Assembly: GCA_028583605.1 (NCBI GenBank)
Contig: CM053326.1
Location: 34,566,931 to 34,630,930 of the forward strand
DNA from: Dastarcus helophoroides
Lineage: Eukaryota > Arthropoda > Insecta > Coleoptera > Bothrideridae
Direction: 5' to 3'
Length of the DNA: 64,000 nucleotides
This document shows positions 1 to 10,596 of this stretch, in pieces. The stretch's first letter is position 1. Every line of letters starts with the position of its first letter. The notes beneath the pieces were generated by a model. The model made no database searches and had not been told where the DNA came from. It saw only the letters and a list, made by a program, of their open reading frames with translations. The translations under genes and the position numbers were made by a program.

Positions 1-42
1 AATATACATTTTATAAAATTAACCATTAAGCTAGCTAATTAA

Positions 43-1070
43 GCAAAACATGAGAAAATGATAAAAATATTGAAAGCAACAGAAATAGATGATAAAGACC
101 TACGTTTCATCGCTAACCTTTACTGGCAACAAAAAGCAAATTTGTGAGCAGAGAACAGTTTAACTGAATGTATTTTAATCAAAAGGGGAGTAAAGCAAGG
201 TTGCATTCTGTCGCCGCTTCTGTTCAACTTATACTCGGAGAAAATATTTTCAGAGGTCATAGGGGATACCAGAGAGGGAGTGAGAACAAACGGCATAACA
301 CTGAATAATCTTAGATACGCAGACGACTCTGTTTTTCTTGTACATAGTGTTAAAGAACTTCAAAGGCTCTTTAATTAAGTAGTCAGTTCATGCAGCCAGT
401 ATGGCTTACACTTAACACTAAAAAAACCAAACTCATGATCGTGAGTAAGCAACCGAACCCACGAGGGGAACTCTGGATTGGTCCAAATAAATTAGAAAGA
501 ATACAGAAAAAAGTATTTGGGACAGCTTCTGAACGAAAATTGGGGCAACACAATAGAAATCAAATCAAGAATTGAGCAAGCTAGGGCTGCCTTTGTAAGG
601 ATAACTAAACATTGATCTTAGAATGGGAATGGTTAGGTGATATGTCTTTTCTGTTCTCTTATATGGAGTAAAATCATGGACCGTAACAGAGGATACCTTG
701 AAGAGGCTTGAAGCATTTGAAATGTGGTCATATAGACGCATGTTGAGAATAGGCTGCATGGACCATGCCACTAACGTTGAGGTTCTGAACAGGATGAAGA
801 AGGATAAAGAACTTGTAAACACAGTAAAGATTCGAAAGCTGTCTTATTTTGGCCATGTCATGAGACATCCGGAGGTAAATGATACGTTGCGTTTGATCAT
901 GTAGGGAAAAGTTGATGGAAGGCGTGGGTCTGGTAGATGAAGAACATCCTGGCTTAGAAACCTAGGACAATGGTTCGGACAGACAACAAGTCAGCTTTTC
1001 AGAACAGCCCTAAATAAAATAATGATCGTCAACATGATTGCTAAGATTCGTTAAACGGATATAGCACACC
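43..1070 (+). pseudogene. RTE-like non-LTR retrotransposon, reverse transcriptase 3' part (broken)
   Basis: The 3' half of a LINE polymerase of the type often labelled endonuclease-reverse transcriptase in insect genomes. In the first frame, GVKQGCILSPLLFNLYSE is the RT block before the active site, and the catalytic YADD box is at 316-327. The frame has a TGA at 145-147 and a TAA at 376-378. Homology then moves to another frame near 390 (LTLNTKKTKLMIVSK) and to a third at about 698-1054, giving the usual C-terminal region (EAFEMWSYRRMLRI, YFGHVMRH, then NMIAKIR at the stop). At least two stops and two frameshifts make it dead. The 5' part lies outside the window or is lost. The family is clear; the exact clade (RTE or a relative) is inferred. 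Confidence 0.85.
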
Positions 1071-1199
1071 AAGAAGAAGAAGAACAAGAAGCAGAAGAAG
1101 AAGAATCAGAAGAAGAAGCAGAAGAAGAAGAAGAAGAAGAAGCAGAAGTAAAAGAAGAAGAAGAAGAAAAAGAAGAAGAAGATGAAGAAAAAGAAACAA
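1071..1199 (+). repeat. GAA/AAG purine microsatellite, 3' tail of the RTE-like element
   Basis: About 130 bp of imperfect GAA/AAG triplets start right after the end of the RT fragment. The LINEs at 35.4 kb and 42.3 kb end in the same kind of GAAGAAGAAG tail. This supports a retrotransposon tail that later expanded, rather than an independent microsatellite. Confidence 0.8.
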
Positions 1200-2257
1200 G
1201 CTAAACCTAAGAAGGTGACCAATACACGGTATAAGACCATTAAGTTAACAGATGCCTATTGAAGCTCAATGATAAGTTAATGAGGAAGCTTTTAAAACTA
1301 AACATTGAAGAAGTTCTTAAAACTAAAACCTTTCCTGAGTTTTTTGTCATTATGCATTTCCAATACATATTTTTAATATTTTTTTTGACTCCAATGCAGT
1401 TTAATATGGCAAAGTTAGTAATGATGGAGACCGATACCTTAATATGACAAGTCCTATGTACATAACTAATTCATCAAAAATATGAAATTTAAATTAAATT
1501 GGAGAATCTAAACAATAGCACAGTTACAATGTTTGAAATAAATAATTAATAGAACTAAATTTCTGTTCTGTAAAAACTGAACAATACGATTTGAATCTTA
1601 ATTCATGATTTAATGTTTTTAAGATTACTGTGATAATGTACACTAGCCACTAGCAATGAGCAACGGTAATAAGTAATAAGTGTAACCCAAAATCTTAAAA
1701 AGGACAATGCTTAAGTTAAATAAAATTTGTTACATTCTATAACTTCAAATTATTTTATAGGAAACTGAAGATAAACAAAGCTGTAAACATTTTCCATTCT
1801 TTGATAAACATATCCTATTTGAGAGATCTACGCAATCTAGCGAGCAGAATCCTAACCATACAATATCTATAACGTCGTCAAGATAGCAGCACTATCCACC
1901 AAAGCAGGAATATCGAGCGGCTTATTTAATTTACAGGTAAGTTCAAATATTTACCCAACAGAGCAATAGGTGAAAAGCACTTAGACCAAATAAATTGTAA
2001 ATAAAATACCGATGCATTTCTGATACTAAAATATTAAAGGATGTTGGACTGACACATTCAACCGACAGAATTTGACTTCGCCTTCCATTCCTTGTAATAT
2101 TTTATACAAATAAATAAAATATCCAGGGTGACCCAATTATAATCTTATTAATTTTAACAGAAGATATCAATATACAGGATGTTTGAAATGAACTTGGTAC
2201 TATTGCTAACTTTCTTGTTGTTAAAGATATAAGTTGAGATTAAATGAACAACGTTGT
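1200..2257. other. AT-rich spacer, no gene seen
   Basis: No coding signature on either strand. An atacaggatg motif near 2171 resembles the ends of a dispersed repeat also seen at 19.8, 24.2, 28.4, 58.7 and 63.0 kb. Confidence 0.6.
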
Positions 2258-2265
2258 GTATTTTT

Positions 2266-2941
2266 CAGGGTTGGCAAATATCATATTTTTATAAATATCA
2301 TATCAGTGATATAAATCAGATATAAATCTGATATATATCTTTAATATGTATCAATATATCTTTGGTCAAAATAAACGAAAAAAATATCTTCATAACAAAT
2401 TTTAACAATGCAAAAGTCTGGTGCTCCTCTGATTCACAATTTGACCAAAACGAGTTCAACTTCTCTTTCCTTATTTCAGTTTTTCGATTTAAATAGTGAA
2501 ACAGAAACACAAGTTTCCTGATTTCTTATTTCCTAGGCGATTTTGTAGTTTGAAGTCTATTAATCTTTTGAGGCCAGCTGCTGTAACAGTAATATGAACG
2601 AAAATTCTGATATTTATAAAAACAAAAATGGGGTGTTTTAGGGTGCAATATCATGTCATTTTTGTGTATGATTTGAAGCTTTGCAAACTATGCTTTGAGT
2701 CCCACTATTCCACAGTTACACGAAGAGTACTGATATTAACAACAGCAAAGAAATTTTGGAATCCGTATTGTTAAAAATGTATTTACAATCACCGCTGTGC
2801 CTTGTGTTATATTCTCTTAACCTCAAAAGACTTCATTTTCAGTTTGCCTGAACACATTGGGTAGTTTAAACAGTCGGAATTCCCTGAAATATGGTCCAGG
2901 GTGCAGCTGTATATCGCTTGATATATATCATATCAACCCTG
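2266..2941. mobile_element. Short non-autonomous hAT-like element with perfect 8-bp TSD
   Basis: The element begins CAGGGTTGGCAAATATCATA and ends with the reverse complement of CAGGGTTGATATGATATATA. The outer 8 bp are identical and the rest is an AT-rich imperfect inverted repeat. It is flanked on both sides by the same 8 bp, gtattttt (2258-2265 and 2942-2949). CAGGG-type termini with 8-bp duplications are typical of the hAT superfamily. At 676 bp it is too short for a transposase, and its longest frames show no clear transposase motif, so it would have needed a related element to move. Confidence 0.82.
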
Positions 2942-2949
2942 GTATTTTT

Positions 2950-4371
2950 TAACGTCGATTATTATAGTGATACCAAAAAAAAACATCGAACATCGCGTTT
3001 TTGAGTTGTGTCTCAAAGTTACAATTTTTTAAAATTTAAAATTAAACTGAAAAGTTTAAAACATAGTCGAAATTTAGGAAATTTTGTGAGTTTTAAATTT
3101 AAAAAGGAATTTCGAAAAAGAAAAGCGCAAAGCAAACTATTGGCTTTAATTTAGAAATAACAACGTTTAAATCGAAATATTTTTTAGATTTGTTGGAGTT
3201 TTTTCCAAAATTTCGACATCATTTCCAAAGTTCAAAAATTCAAAACTTCGCCAAATAGTTTTGTAGAAAATCAAAAGTATTGTTGACCTTAACTGCAGGC
3301 ATTTCGACTTTCATCTAGAAATTTTATTAAAAATGAGATTTCAACTTTAAATTTCAGCCAATATTTTTTAATTATATCTTTTTTTTAATTATTTCATCTG
3401 TAATTTTCCCGTTAATACTAAATTTTTCATTGTTAAGTTGCAATTTTAAGAGAAAAATTACAAAATCCAATTTTGTGCTTGTAATTCTGAGAAGTAGTCG
3501 TGATTTGTAAGAATAACTTTTGCAATATTGCAATTATGACTTTTCTTGAAAAAATTGATGAAATAAAAATTTCGTACGAGGTCGAAATTTTGAATGAAGT
3601 GTTTTTTCTAAAATTTTAAGGAAAAAAAATTATAAATTTCTTTAAAATGGTTTCTATATTTTTTAGTTTCAAAATTTTGGCATTTATGTCGAAATTTTAA
3701 GAAGTAAGAATTGAAAGAGAATCTTAAATTATTTCTTTAAATTTTTACTTTTGTTCTTATATTTGGATGTTGTTCTCGAATTTTTCATGAATTTCTTGTT
3801 CTAGTCTTGTTCTTACTCCAAGAACAAGACAAGAAATTTATGAGCAAAAACAAGATAAGATAAGAAGTTATTTTGGCAAGACCATGACCTCTTGTCCAAA
3901 AATTTGTAAGGAGCAAGATTTCTTACTTTCCTCAATATTTTCTTTAAATAAGCTCTGGAACGATGTTTTTAAACCCTTTTGAATACACAGTCCACTAGTC
4001 CCTTTACAAGTAATACACTCTGGCCATCCCTCTCAAGTTTGTAAAAAATTGCAAATTCCAGAAAATTAAAAGAAAAAGTTCAAAAAAAAAATTGAAATTC
4101 CAGAAAATTAAAAGAAAAAGTTCAATTTTTTTCAAAATTTTACTATTTAAATATCCGAAGTTTAAAATTTTTTTTCCTAAATTGTTTTGATTTTTTCCAG
4201 AAATCTCGAACGTTTTCTAAGCTTTTTAATTTTATTTTCTAAATTTTAGTTTTCATTTCGATATTTCGATTTTTTTTCATGAAATTAGAGTGTTAATCAC
4301 AAACATTTTGACTTTGACTCGATTATTTATGAACATTTTGCCTTTAATCGTAAAATTTATTATTTATTAAG
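2950..4371. repeat. Degenerate AAATTTCGA-type repeat block
   Basis: A long run of short A and T tracts punctuated by AAATTTCGA, TCGAAATTT, AAAATTTTGA and variants on alternating strands, spaced roughly 20-35 bp. No open frame. At 3800-3925 it contains a cluster of CAAGACAAGAA and its complement TTCTTGTCTTG, also found at 8.86-9.02 kb. It stops abruptly where the dynein homology begins. Confidence 0.6.
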
Positions 4372-4672
4372 ATATCTCGAGATATTATTTTCTTTCCAAT
4401 GAAGAATTATTTGAGATTATGTCTGAAAGTAGGAATCTTAACAAAACTATGGAATTTCTCTCCAAGTGTTTTGCTAATACGTCCAAGATAATATTCAAAG
4501 ATGGAGCAATTGAAGGAATTCGTGGATCAGATGGGGACTTTTTAAAATTTTTGACTGCTATACCGCTACTTGATGATCAAGCTAGCTTTGTAAAACTGTG
4601 GCAAAATATTGAATCTTCAACAAAGACTACAATTGCAAAGCACATAAGAACAACCATATTCGACAGAAAAAA

Positions 4673-4733
4673 GTATTTTCACAACGATTAAAACCTATTC
4701 GGGTCAAATATGCTTAATATTTTTTCAAATTAG
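4673..4733 (+). other. Probable 61-bp intron in the dynein pseudogene
   Basis: GTATTTTC at the start and TTTTTTCAAATTAG at the end. Removing it joins FDRKK to WTLFFENYLKG in one frame and bypasses the TAA at 4689-4691. The donor is not perfect consensus. Size and fit to the family alignment support it. Confidence 0.6.
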
Positions 4734-4816
4734 ATGGACTTTATTCTTTGAAAATTATTTAAAAGGCACAAGAAGTATTAAAGTTGATATTGCTAAGCAA
4801 GTGGAAGAACTATCAT

Positions 4817-4864
4817 CTATAATTAGGGACGGAACTTTCACTATAATTAGGGACGAAACTTTCA
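4817..4864 (+). repeat. 24-bp in-frame tandem duplication in the dynein pseudogene
   Basis: ctataattagggacggaact begins a 24-bp unit repeated immediately with one mismatch (4817-4840 and 4841-4864). It duplicates eight residues (IIRDGTFT / IIRDETFT) just before AAA1, where the family has no such repeat. Confidence 0.9.
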
Positions 4865-6303
4865 CAATTCCTGCCATTCAGCCATGGCAATGTTGCTTAA
4901 ATTGCACTTATACAGAGACCTATACCAGCAATTTATGAAGATAAATAATTACAATGAAAATCAATTTAAGTGGTTAGTCCAAGGGGTCTGCGTGGTGGAT
5001 ATTTTGAAGTTCTCGCTTCCTTATGGTTGCGAATTTTATGGTAATTGTCCAAGATTATCGATGACACCATCTACTAAACGTTGTTTTATTAGACTCATTA
5101 GCAATATCAATCTTCACATATTTAACAACTTGAGTGGCACCACATTAACCGGAAAAACTAATACAATTAAGGATTTTGCCAATGCTTTTGGTATGTACTT
5201 AGTTACTTTGAAATGTTCAGAACTAACTCGCTATGACATCATTCAAAGATTCATTACAGGAATTGAGCAATGTGGTTCTTGGTTATTTTTGGAGGAAATT
5301 AGTAGAGTTAAACCTGAGATTCTCTCAATTATCTCCAATAAGCTACTTTGTATTTCTACCAGACGTCAGGAGTTAGCTCAACAGCAACAAGTAAATAATC
5401 CTCTATTTCAATGCGCTATTTTTGCGACTGCCACAGATGAGGCCAAATTTTCTGAACTTCCTGCCAACTTTAGAGGAATATTTCGCAATTTTAATATGGT
5501 TGCGCCTGATTTTAAAGTCATATGTGAGTCTTATTTGTTTTCCTATGGAGTTGAAAATGCTGAAGAGCTGTCAAAGAAAATTGTGGCATTATTTAATTTG
5601 CTTGAAGATTTAATCCCAAATCAACAACAAAATATCGGTATAGCGAATTTAAAACATATATTTATCGCAGTTAAAGAGGCCTCGCTTCGAAAAAGAGTTT
5701 TCCGATGATGAACTTGAGGTTTTTACTAAGGTATATTGTGAGGTGTTTTCAATGCCTAATTTAGAGACAAATCATGACCAAGTTAAAAAATTTTTAAAGA
5801 AAATATATCAAAAAAATAATTTACACTTAACGACAGAGCTAATTTCTAGTACTGTTTCCATCAACGAATTTATATCATCGCATCAAAATATTATAGTTGT
5901 GGGTAAATCTGACATTGGTAAAACAACATCTATCAAAATGCTTCATAAGACTCTGAATTACATAAGATGCAAAAATAAAATACAAACTAATATTAATCTT
6001 ATGCTCGTGAATCCAACTAGTTTAACAGAAGAGCAACTGTTTGGGCATTTCAATAGTACTATGGGTATTTGGAAGGATGGTTGGATTGGTAATTGCCTTC
6101 GTAAAAGCGTAGAAGATATAAATTCTGATTACTGGATATACTTTGATAGTCCAATTGAATCTTGGTGGACTGAAAAATTATTAACTGTGCTAGACACGAA
6201 AGTTAGAAAGATGTTTCTTATTAATGGCGAATCAATTTTCATCAACAAAAATGTGTCTTTTATTTTTGAAGATGTTGATTTCAGCGACGCATCTCCTTCA
6301 TTG

Positions 6304-6397
6304 GTAAGTAGTCTTCTTTAAATTTGGATTAGAATGGTTATATTTCATTAAGAAATTAGTCTTCGTTGTGTCATAATAATATATAAGAGAATTTTAG
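6304..6397 (+). other. Probable 94-bp intron in the dynein pseudogene
   Basis: Donor GTAAGTAG and acceptor GAATTTTAG. Splicing in phase 0 joins SPSL to VATCRIF, reproducing the dynein AAA2 motif SPATVSRCGM. Reading through without splicing meets a TAA after SSLL. This is good evidence that the copy kept gene structure. Confidence 0.72.
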
Positions 6398-6882
6398 GTT
6401 GCAACTTGCAGAATATTTTAAATAAAAGAACAAGGAAAGTCATGGCAGCGTTTCACACAAACGTGGATCAGGAATTGCAACCCGATATGGAGCAAAGACT
6501 ATAATCATCTCATACTTAATCTCTCCGACTTGCTTATTTCAGCGTGTCACAAATTTACCATACAACATTGCAGCTTGTTATGTACTCAAACTGAATTGAA
6601 CATTACAAGAAGGGTTGCAACGTTCATAAAAAATTATTAGATCAAGCTTATAACAAAGCCTTGAAAAGAGACGAAGAGTTAAAAACCCTATCAGTATGGA
6701 TACAAGCAAGTTTTTTTCAAGCCGTCCTTTGGGCAATCGAAGGGCTTCTGGATACAGATTCTAGAGCGAAATTCGATGATTTATTCAAGGATTTACTAAG
6801 AAATCAGGTTGGAGGTCATCAGTTTCCAGAATCTTTAGACAAACTAAACTCAGCTAAATTTCGATTTATTATTGAAAGTTGA

Positions 6883-7640
6883 AATTTTAAACTCGAGAGT
6901 TCGAATTTAAACTCTAAATTTCGGAAAACATGTTTTTCTAAAGAATTTCATATACAAAGTCAAAATTTTCGATTTGAAGTTGAAAAAGTAGACTCTGAAG
7001 GGGTAAATTAAGTAAGAACACTACAATAATTTAAAATTGAGAGTTTAGAATTTAAGAAAAAGTTGAAAATTTTTGAGAAAACTCGATTTTTCTTAAAAAT
7101 TGTAACTTCAAGTTTAATCGTAAAATTTCTGATTTTACAATTTTAAATGTTCTTAAAACATTCCGAAATTTTCAGACATTTGTTATTTTCTTTAGAAATC
7201 CTAAAGTTTTTTTTGCAAATTCTTCCATTTTCATCTTTTCGCGAATTTCCGAAATTTTCACTGCATAGATATTATTGAAATTTATGGAAACAAAATCTAA
7301 AATTTGAGTGCAACGTTGAAAAATTCGATTTTCAAGTTAAAATGTTAATTGAAAGAGTTAATTATTAAATTTCGAACAATTCCAGAAAAAGTTCAAAATG
7401 TGAAAAGTCGAAACTTTTGGTTGTAAAATTGAGATTTTAAATCTAAAGGGAAATTTTGATATTTGAACTTCAGATTTCTCTAATAAGGTAGGTATTGTAA
7501 AAAAACACGAAATTATTACTAAAACAATATCTTTAATTTGAAGTGTTTTCTCTAAATGAATCAGCTGTTGCTTGAACACATTAAGCCACCTTTTGGGCAA
7601 ATTTGGATTAGTCTTAAAAATGCTGTTTTTCGTCATATTC
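6883..7640. repeat. Degenerate AAATTTCGA-type repeat block
   Basis: Same composition as 2950-4371: alternating AAATTTTGA, TTCGAAATTT and related words, clearest to about 7460. It begins where the dynein homology ends, so the fragment is bracketed by this repeat on both sides. Confidence 0.5.
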
Positions 7641-7929
7641 TATAAGGTAGTGCTAAAACATCCTAACTTAGAACATTAGAGAACTACATCTATTTTCTGA
7701 CAATTGCCCAGGACAAAATAAAAATCATTGTGTTGTAAAATTCTGTGCAGCCTTAGTTGATAACGGTCGTTTAAACAAAAATTCAAGAATGTTCTCAGAT
7801 TCGAGGTCATTCGTACCTATCATGTGGCAGGACTTTGACCTCAATAAAAAGAAAATTAAAAAAAGATCTAATCTACAGCATTCAGATTCACTGAAATAAT
7901 AGTGTCTTCAAGTGCAAGAAACAATTTTG

Positions 7930-8356
7930 TAGTACATGAAATGTATCCAGAGAATAACAAAATAATACTGGATTTTCAGAAATGGTGGCCCATTCCCTAC
8001 AAAAAATATGTACTTCTCAAGAAACTAGGAATTGCTCATGAGGCCAAATAGTTACATTTTTGGTTTCTAAATTACACAATCTCATTTACGACATAAATAC
8101 TCCAGGTCTTATCAGGGCCTCAGAGTTTATTATTGGTTGTTTTTGGCAGTCATTTAAAGTTCATTACCCCAGGAATACAAATTGTTTTAATTTTTCTATA
8201 TCTCCTGATTACAAAGGACCTCTTCCAATATTGGCACGTAAAGTGGCTCAGTGGATTGATGAAGAAAACAAGGCCTTTTATGAAAAAATTACCAATTATG
8301 GGAAAACAAAGCAACGTACGCAGCGTGAGCGACTCGCCAAGAAATACATTTTGTAA
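7930..8356 (+). pseudogene. Unrecognised coding-like fragment with downstream AATAAA
   Basis: Two stretches have protein-like composition. The first is about 7932-8047 (FQKWWPIPYKKYVLLKKLGI), ending at a TAG. The second, in another frame, is 8060-8356 (98 codons, no ATG at its start) and contains INTPGLIRASEFIIGCFWQS and LARKVAQWIDEENKAFYEKI, then a basic tail. An AATAAA at 8437-8442 follows the stop by about 80 bp, as expected for a last exon. I do not recognise the family. It could be a decayed exon pair or an old transposon ORF. Frequent W, Y and P with few low-complexity runs sets it apart from the surrounding repeat. Confidence 0.3.
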
Positions 8357-9489
8357 ATATGGCTGTTTGTTATATTACAATATAATATATAGTTTGTTAT
8401 TGAAATACCTTAGGTCAATATTTTTTATGTTATTTTAATAAAATACAGATGTTTATAGATAAACATGCTTGCTTAAGTTTGACTTCTTTTTTCCTTAAAC
8501 TACAAAAAATATAAATAAAATAAATAAAAACAGCTCCCCGTGGCCGCACAATGTTTTTTAATTTACCAACATTTGTGAAAAGTGACTTAGTGTATTTAAG
8601 CAACAATTGATTCAAATTTAATTATTTTTTCGAAATTTCCAGTCTTTATTTAAAACTTAAACTTGAAAAAGATTATTTTTTAATTTCATGTTTTCCCGAG
8701 ATTTCAATTTCGTTTTTTTTTTTTAATTTTAGATGGGTTTTCGTTTTGGGAGGGTTATCATTTTATTTTATCTTTACATCTTTTATACATGATGTATATT
8801 TTTAAACGAATCGTGTCCCAATTAATTCCAAATATATTTTATTGTTGCTCATTCGCACAACAAGCAAGCAAGACAAAACAAGAAAAAGCAAGAATCTTGC
8901 TAGCAAGACAAGAATCAAACCAGTAAGATATTGGCAAAGCAAGAAGTAAAACAAATTCTTGTCTTGCTCAGTAAGACAGACAAGAAGTTAGATAGCAGGA
9001 CAAGAAATCTTGCTTTGTGCATCTCTAGTTGTTCTCAACTTTTGGTTTTTAAAATCGAAATTTAAAAAAATAACATTAGAAATTCCCACTTCAAATTTAA
9101 AATTGGGGTAACATTGAAATTTCTGAAAAAGAATTCGAAACATTTTCATAAATAATCTTTTTTTTTATTGGAATTTTGACGTTTTTCTTGAAGCTTAATC
9201 TCTTAATTTTAAAACTAAAATTTCCACCTATTTCTCAAAACTGTCCCTCGACAAAACATATTCGGAGTTTGGAAAAAAGTTTAATTTCGATATGTTAAAA
9301 ATTTCAAGTTTTAGCCGGAAATATTTAGAAAAAACTGGAAATTAAAAAAATGCTTGCAGATTTTTGATTTTGTGCAGACAATTTTGACTGTACATTCCAA
9401 ATTTTAAGAAGAAGCTTCAACACGTCTAAAAAGTGTTCTTCCTCATTTCGATTTAAATATTGGAAGTGACGAAATAAAGACAAAGTATG
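8357..9489. repeat. AT-rich spacer with AAATTTCGA words and a CAAGACAAGAA cluster
   Basis: No gene seen. About 8.62-8.72 and 9.04-9.33 kb resemble the degenerate AAATTTCGA blocks. From 8860 to 9025 there are many repeats of CAAGACAAGAA / CTTGTCTTGC and variants, in both orientations. Confidence 0.5.
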
Positions 9490-9660
9490 CTCTTTTTTTT
9501 GGTGGAACGGTCTGGCCAAGCTATTATCTTCATAGAGAGTATCCCTCTGAAGATGATAGGCTTGGCTATCGAAACGCGTTAGAGCAACCTCTGTTCTGTT
9601 TGTTTTCTTGATTTCAGGGGACAAGATTTGTATTTCAATTTTCAAAATATGCTCTGTTCG
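9490..9660 (+). mobile_element. Penelope-like terminal fragment, family B
   Basis: Shares two words with loci at 36.3 and 47.6 kb: ttttttttggtggaacgg near 9494 and TTTCAGGGGACAAGATTTGT near 9614. It carries the hammerhead-like motif annotated separately. Penelope-like elements are known to carry hammerhead ribozymes in their terminal repeats; no reverse transcriptase or GIY-YIG domain is present here, so the assignment is an inference from that motif. Confidence 0.45.
9527..9597 (+). ncRNA. Hammerhead-ribozyme-like motif, family B copy 1
   Basis: CTGAAGA (9547-9553) fits the CUGANGA core. It is followed by a hairpin GATAG...CTATC (5 bp) and GAAAC (9571-9575), then CGCGTT with a possible GUU cleavage triplet. 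Outer AGAG and CTCT could form the distal part of stem I. One extra U lies between CTGAAGA and stem II, which departs from the textbook core, and the inner part of stem I is short. Self-cleavage is therefore uncertain. Confidence 0.45.
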
Positions 9661-10340
9661 CCTGTAAAAATTTGGATAAATTCGGGTGAAAACAGATTCA
9701 CACTAGTAATGTCAACTCTAAACATGTACAGGCAACTTTAAATACCATCGAGTGTATTATTCATTGCATATATTTTAGAAAGTTTTTAATGTCCATTTTT
9801 ATCACCTTCTAGGGTAAGTTTTGAAAAATGCTCTCTTAATAGTCACCTACTTATTTCACGTAAAACTTGTGCGAAATTTCTTGTTTCTAGATCCACTGTG
9901 CGCTGTCAGTCAGTCAGTTAGTCAGTGCTTACAGATTTAATGAGTGAATCTTCGACTCGGTAGTTATGCCAAAGTCGGTTTTAATTATTTCATCAAAAAT
10001 TCAATAATTTTGATAAATGTTAGCAGTTTAACAAAGATAAGAAGATAGATCAAGCATCGGGAAACCAATTAACCCTTAGTTTTCGACTCCATTATCCGAA
10101 AATGTGATTCTTACAATAGGCAATCTTAAGATTATAGGGATCCGTCACAAAGCATTTGATTCTATTAAGCGGTTGTTTTTATAAAACAATGATTCTACAA
10201 GACAAGATTTTGTCATATTTTCGGCGTATAAAAATATTTGGAGGCTCTCATCTGTGAGTTGCAAAGGGCTCCGTTCAAGCTTAGTCTGCCTCTGAAGAGG
10301 ACATTTTGTTATAAATCTCTTTTAACATAACTATTCGTGA
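9661..10340. other. Spacer, no gene seen
   Basis: Contains only a short (TCAG)n-like run at about 9906-9927. Nothing else recognised. Confidence 0.6.
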
Positions 10341-10596
10341 CAAATGACCAATTAAATGTTCTATAATTAAACAGTTAAACGTGCTTAAAATTGAAAATAT
10401 GTACAACCATAGACTAGTTTCGGCCTTCCTTGGCCTCATCAGTATGGTACGGTGGTTGTATACACTTCCAACTTAAAGCCGTTAGTCAGTCGTATAAGTA
10501 TCCAACCTCAAACCTCCATTGGGTGACTTGTAACTGACTTTTAACTGTTTAATACGTCCTCGGCGTGACTCGACAGAACATTTAATTGGTCATTTG
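10341..10596 (-). mobile_element. Penelope/retrozyme-like element with 22-bp perfect inverted repeats
   Basis: caaatgaccaattaaatgtt begins a 22-bp arm at 10341-10362 that is exactly complementary to 10575-10596. A second inverted pair, aaacagttaaa (10369-10379) and tttaactgttt (10540-10550), is nested inside it. The canonical hammerhead core lies between them on the minus strand. A further perfect 16-bp hairpin (10555-10570 with 10617-10632) overlaps the right end. There is no coding sequence. A short non-autonomous ribozyme-bearing element is the simplest reading. Confidence 0.55.
10401..10462 (-). ncRNA. Hammerhead ribozyme, canonical core
   Basis: On the minus strand: CTGATGA (10436-10442), stem II GGCC-AAGGAA-GGCC with four Watson-Crick pairs, GAAAC (10417-10421), a minimal CTAG stem III, and a GUC cleavage triplet (10412-10414). 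Stem I is also there: CCATA next to the core pairs with TATGG, and after an internal loop TACAAC pairs with GTTGTA. All invariant positions of a type I hammerhead with short stem III are present. That is the form described for Penelope-like elements and retrozymes. Confidence 0.8.

Larger units (their letters stand above)
4372..6882 (+). pseudogene. Dynein heavy chain fragment: linker end, AAA1, AAA2 (broken)
   Basis: Resembles the motor region of dynein heavy chains (ATP-driven microtubule motors of cilia or cytoplasm). It starts with the end of the linker, SRYYFLSNEELFEIM, matching the family's FLSxDELLEI motif. AAA1 (about 5020-5650) has Walker A GTTLTGKT, but Walker B reads FLEE where the family has FDE. 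AAA2 (about 5870-6300) has P-loop GKSDIGKT and a clear SLTEEQLFGHFN stretch. A conserved SPxxVxxC junction is restored by splicing (SPSL then VATC). Lesions: frameshifts near 4870, 5690 and 6630, and an in-frame TAA at 6419-6421. Two plausible introns are kept, so this is a duplicated gene piece, not a reverse-transcribed copy. The stem, AAA3-6, stalk and C-terminus are absent. Axonemal or cytoplasmic origin cannot be decided by eye. Confidence 0.85.

Noticed and set aside
9325..9645. 106-residue minus-strand frame
   Set aside because: It overlaps the Penelope-like family B terminus antisense to the ribozyme and has no protein motif.
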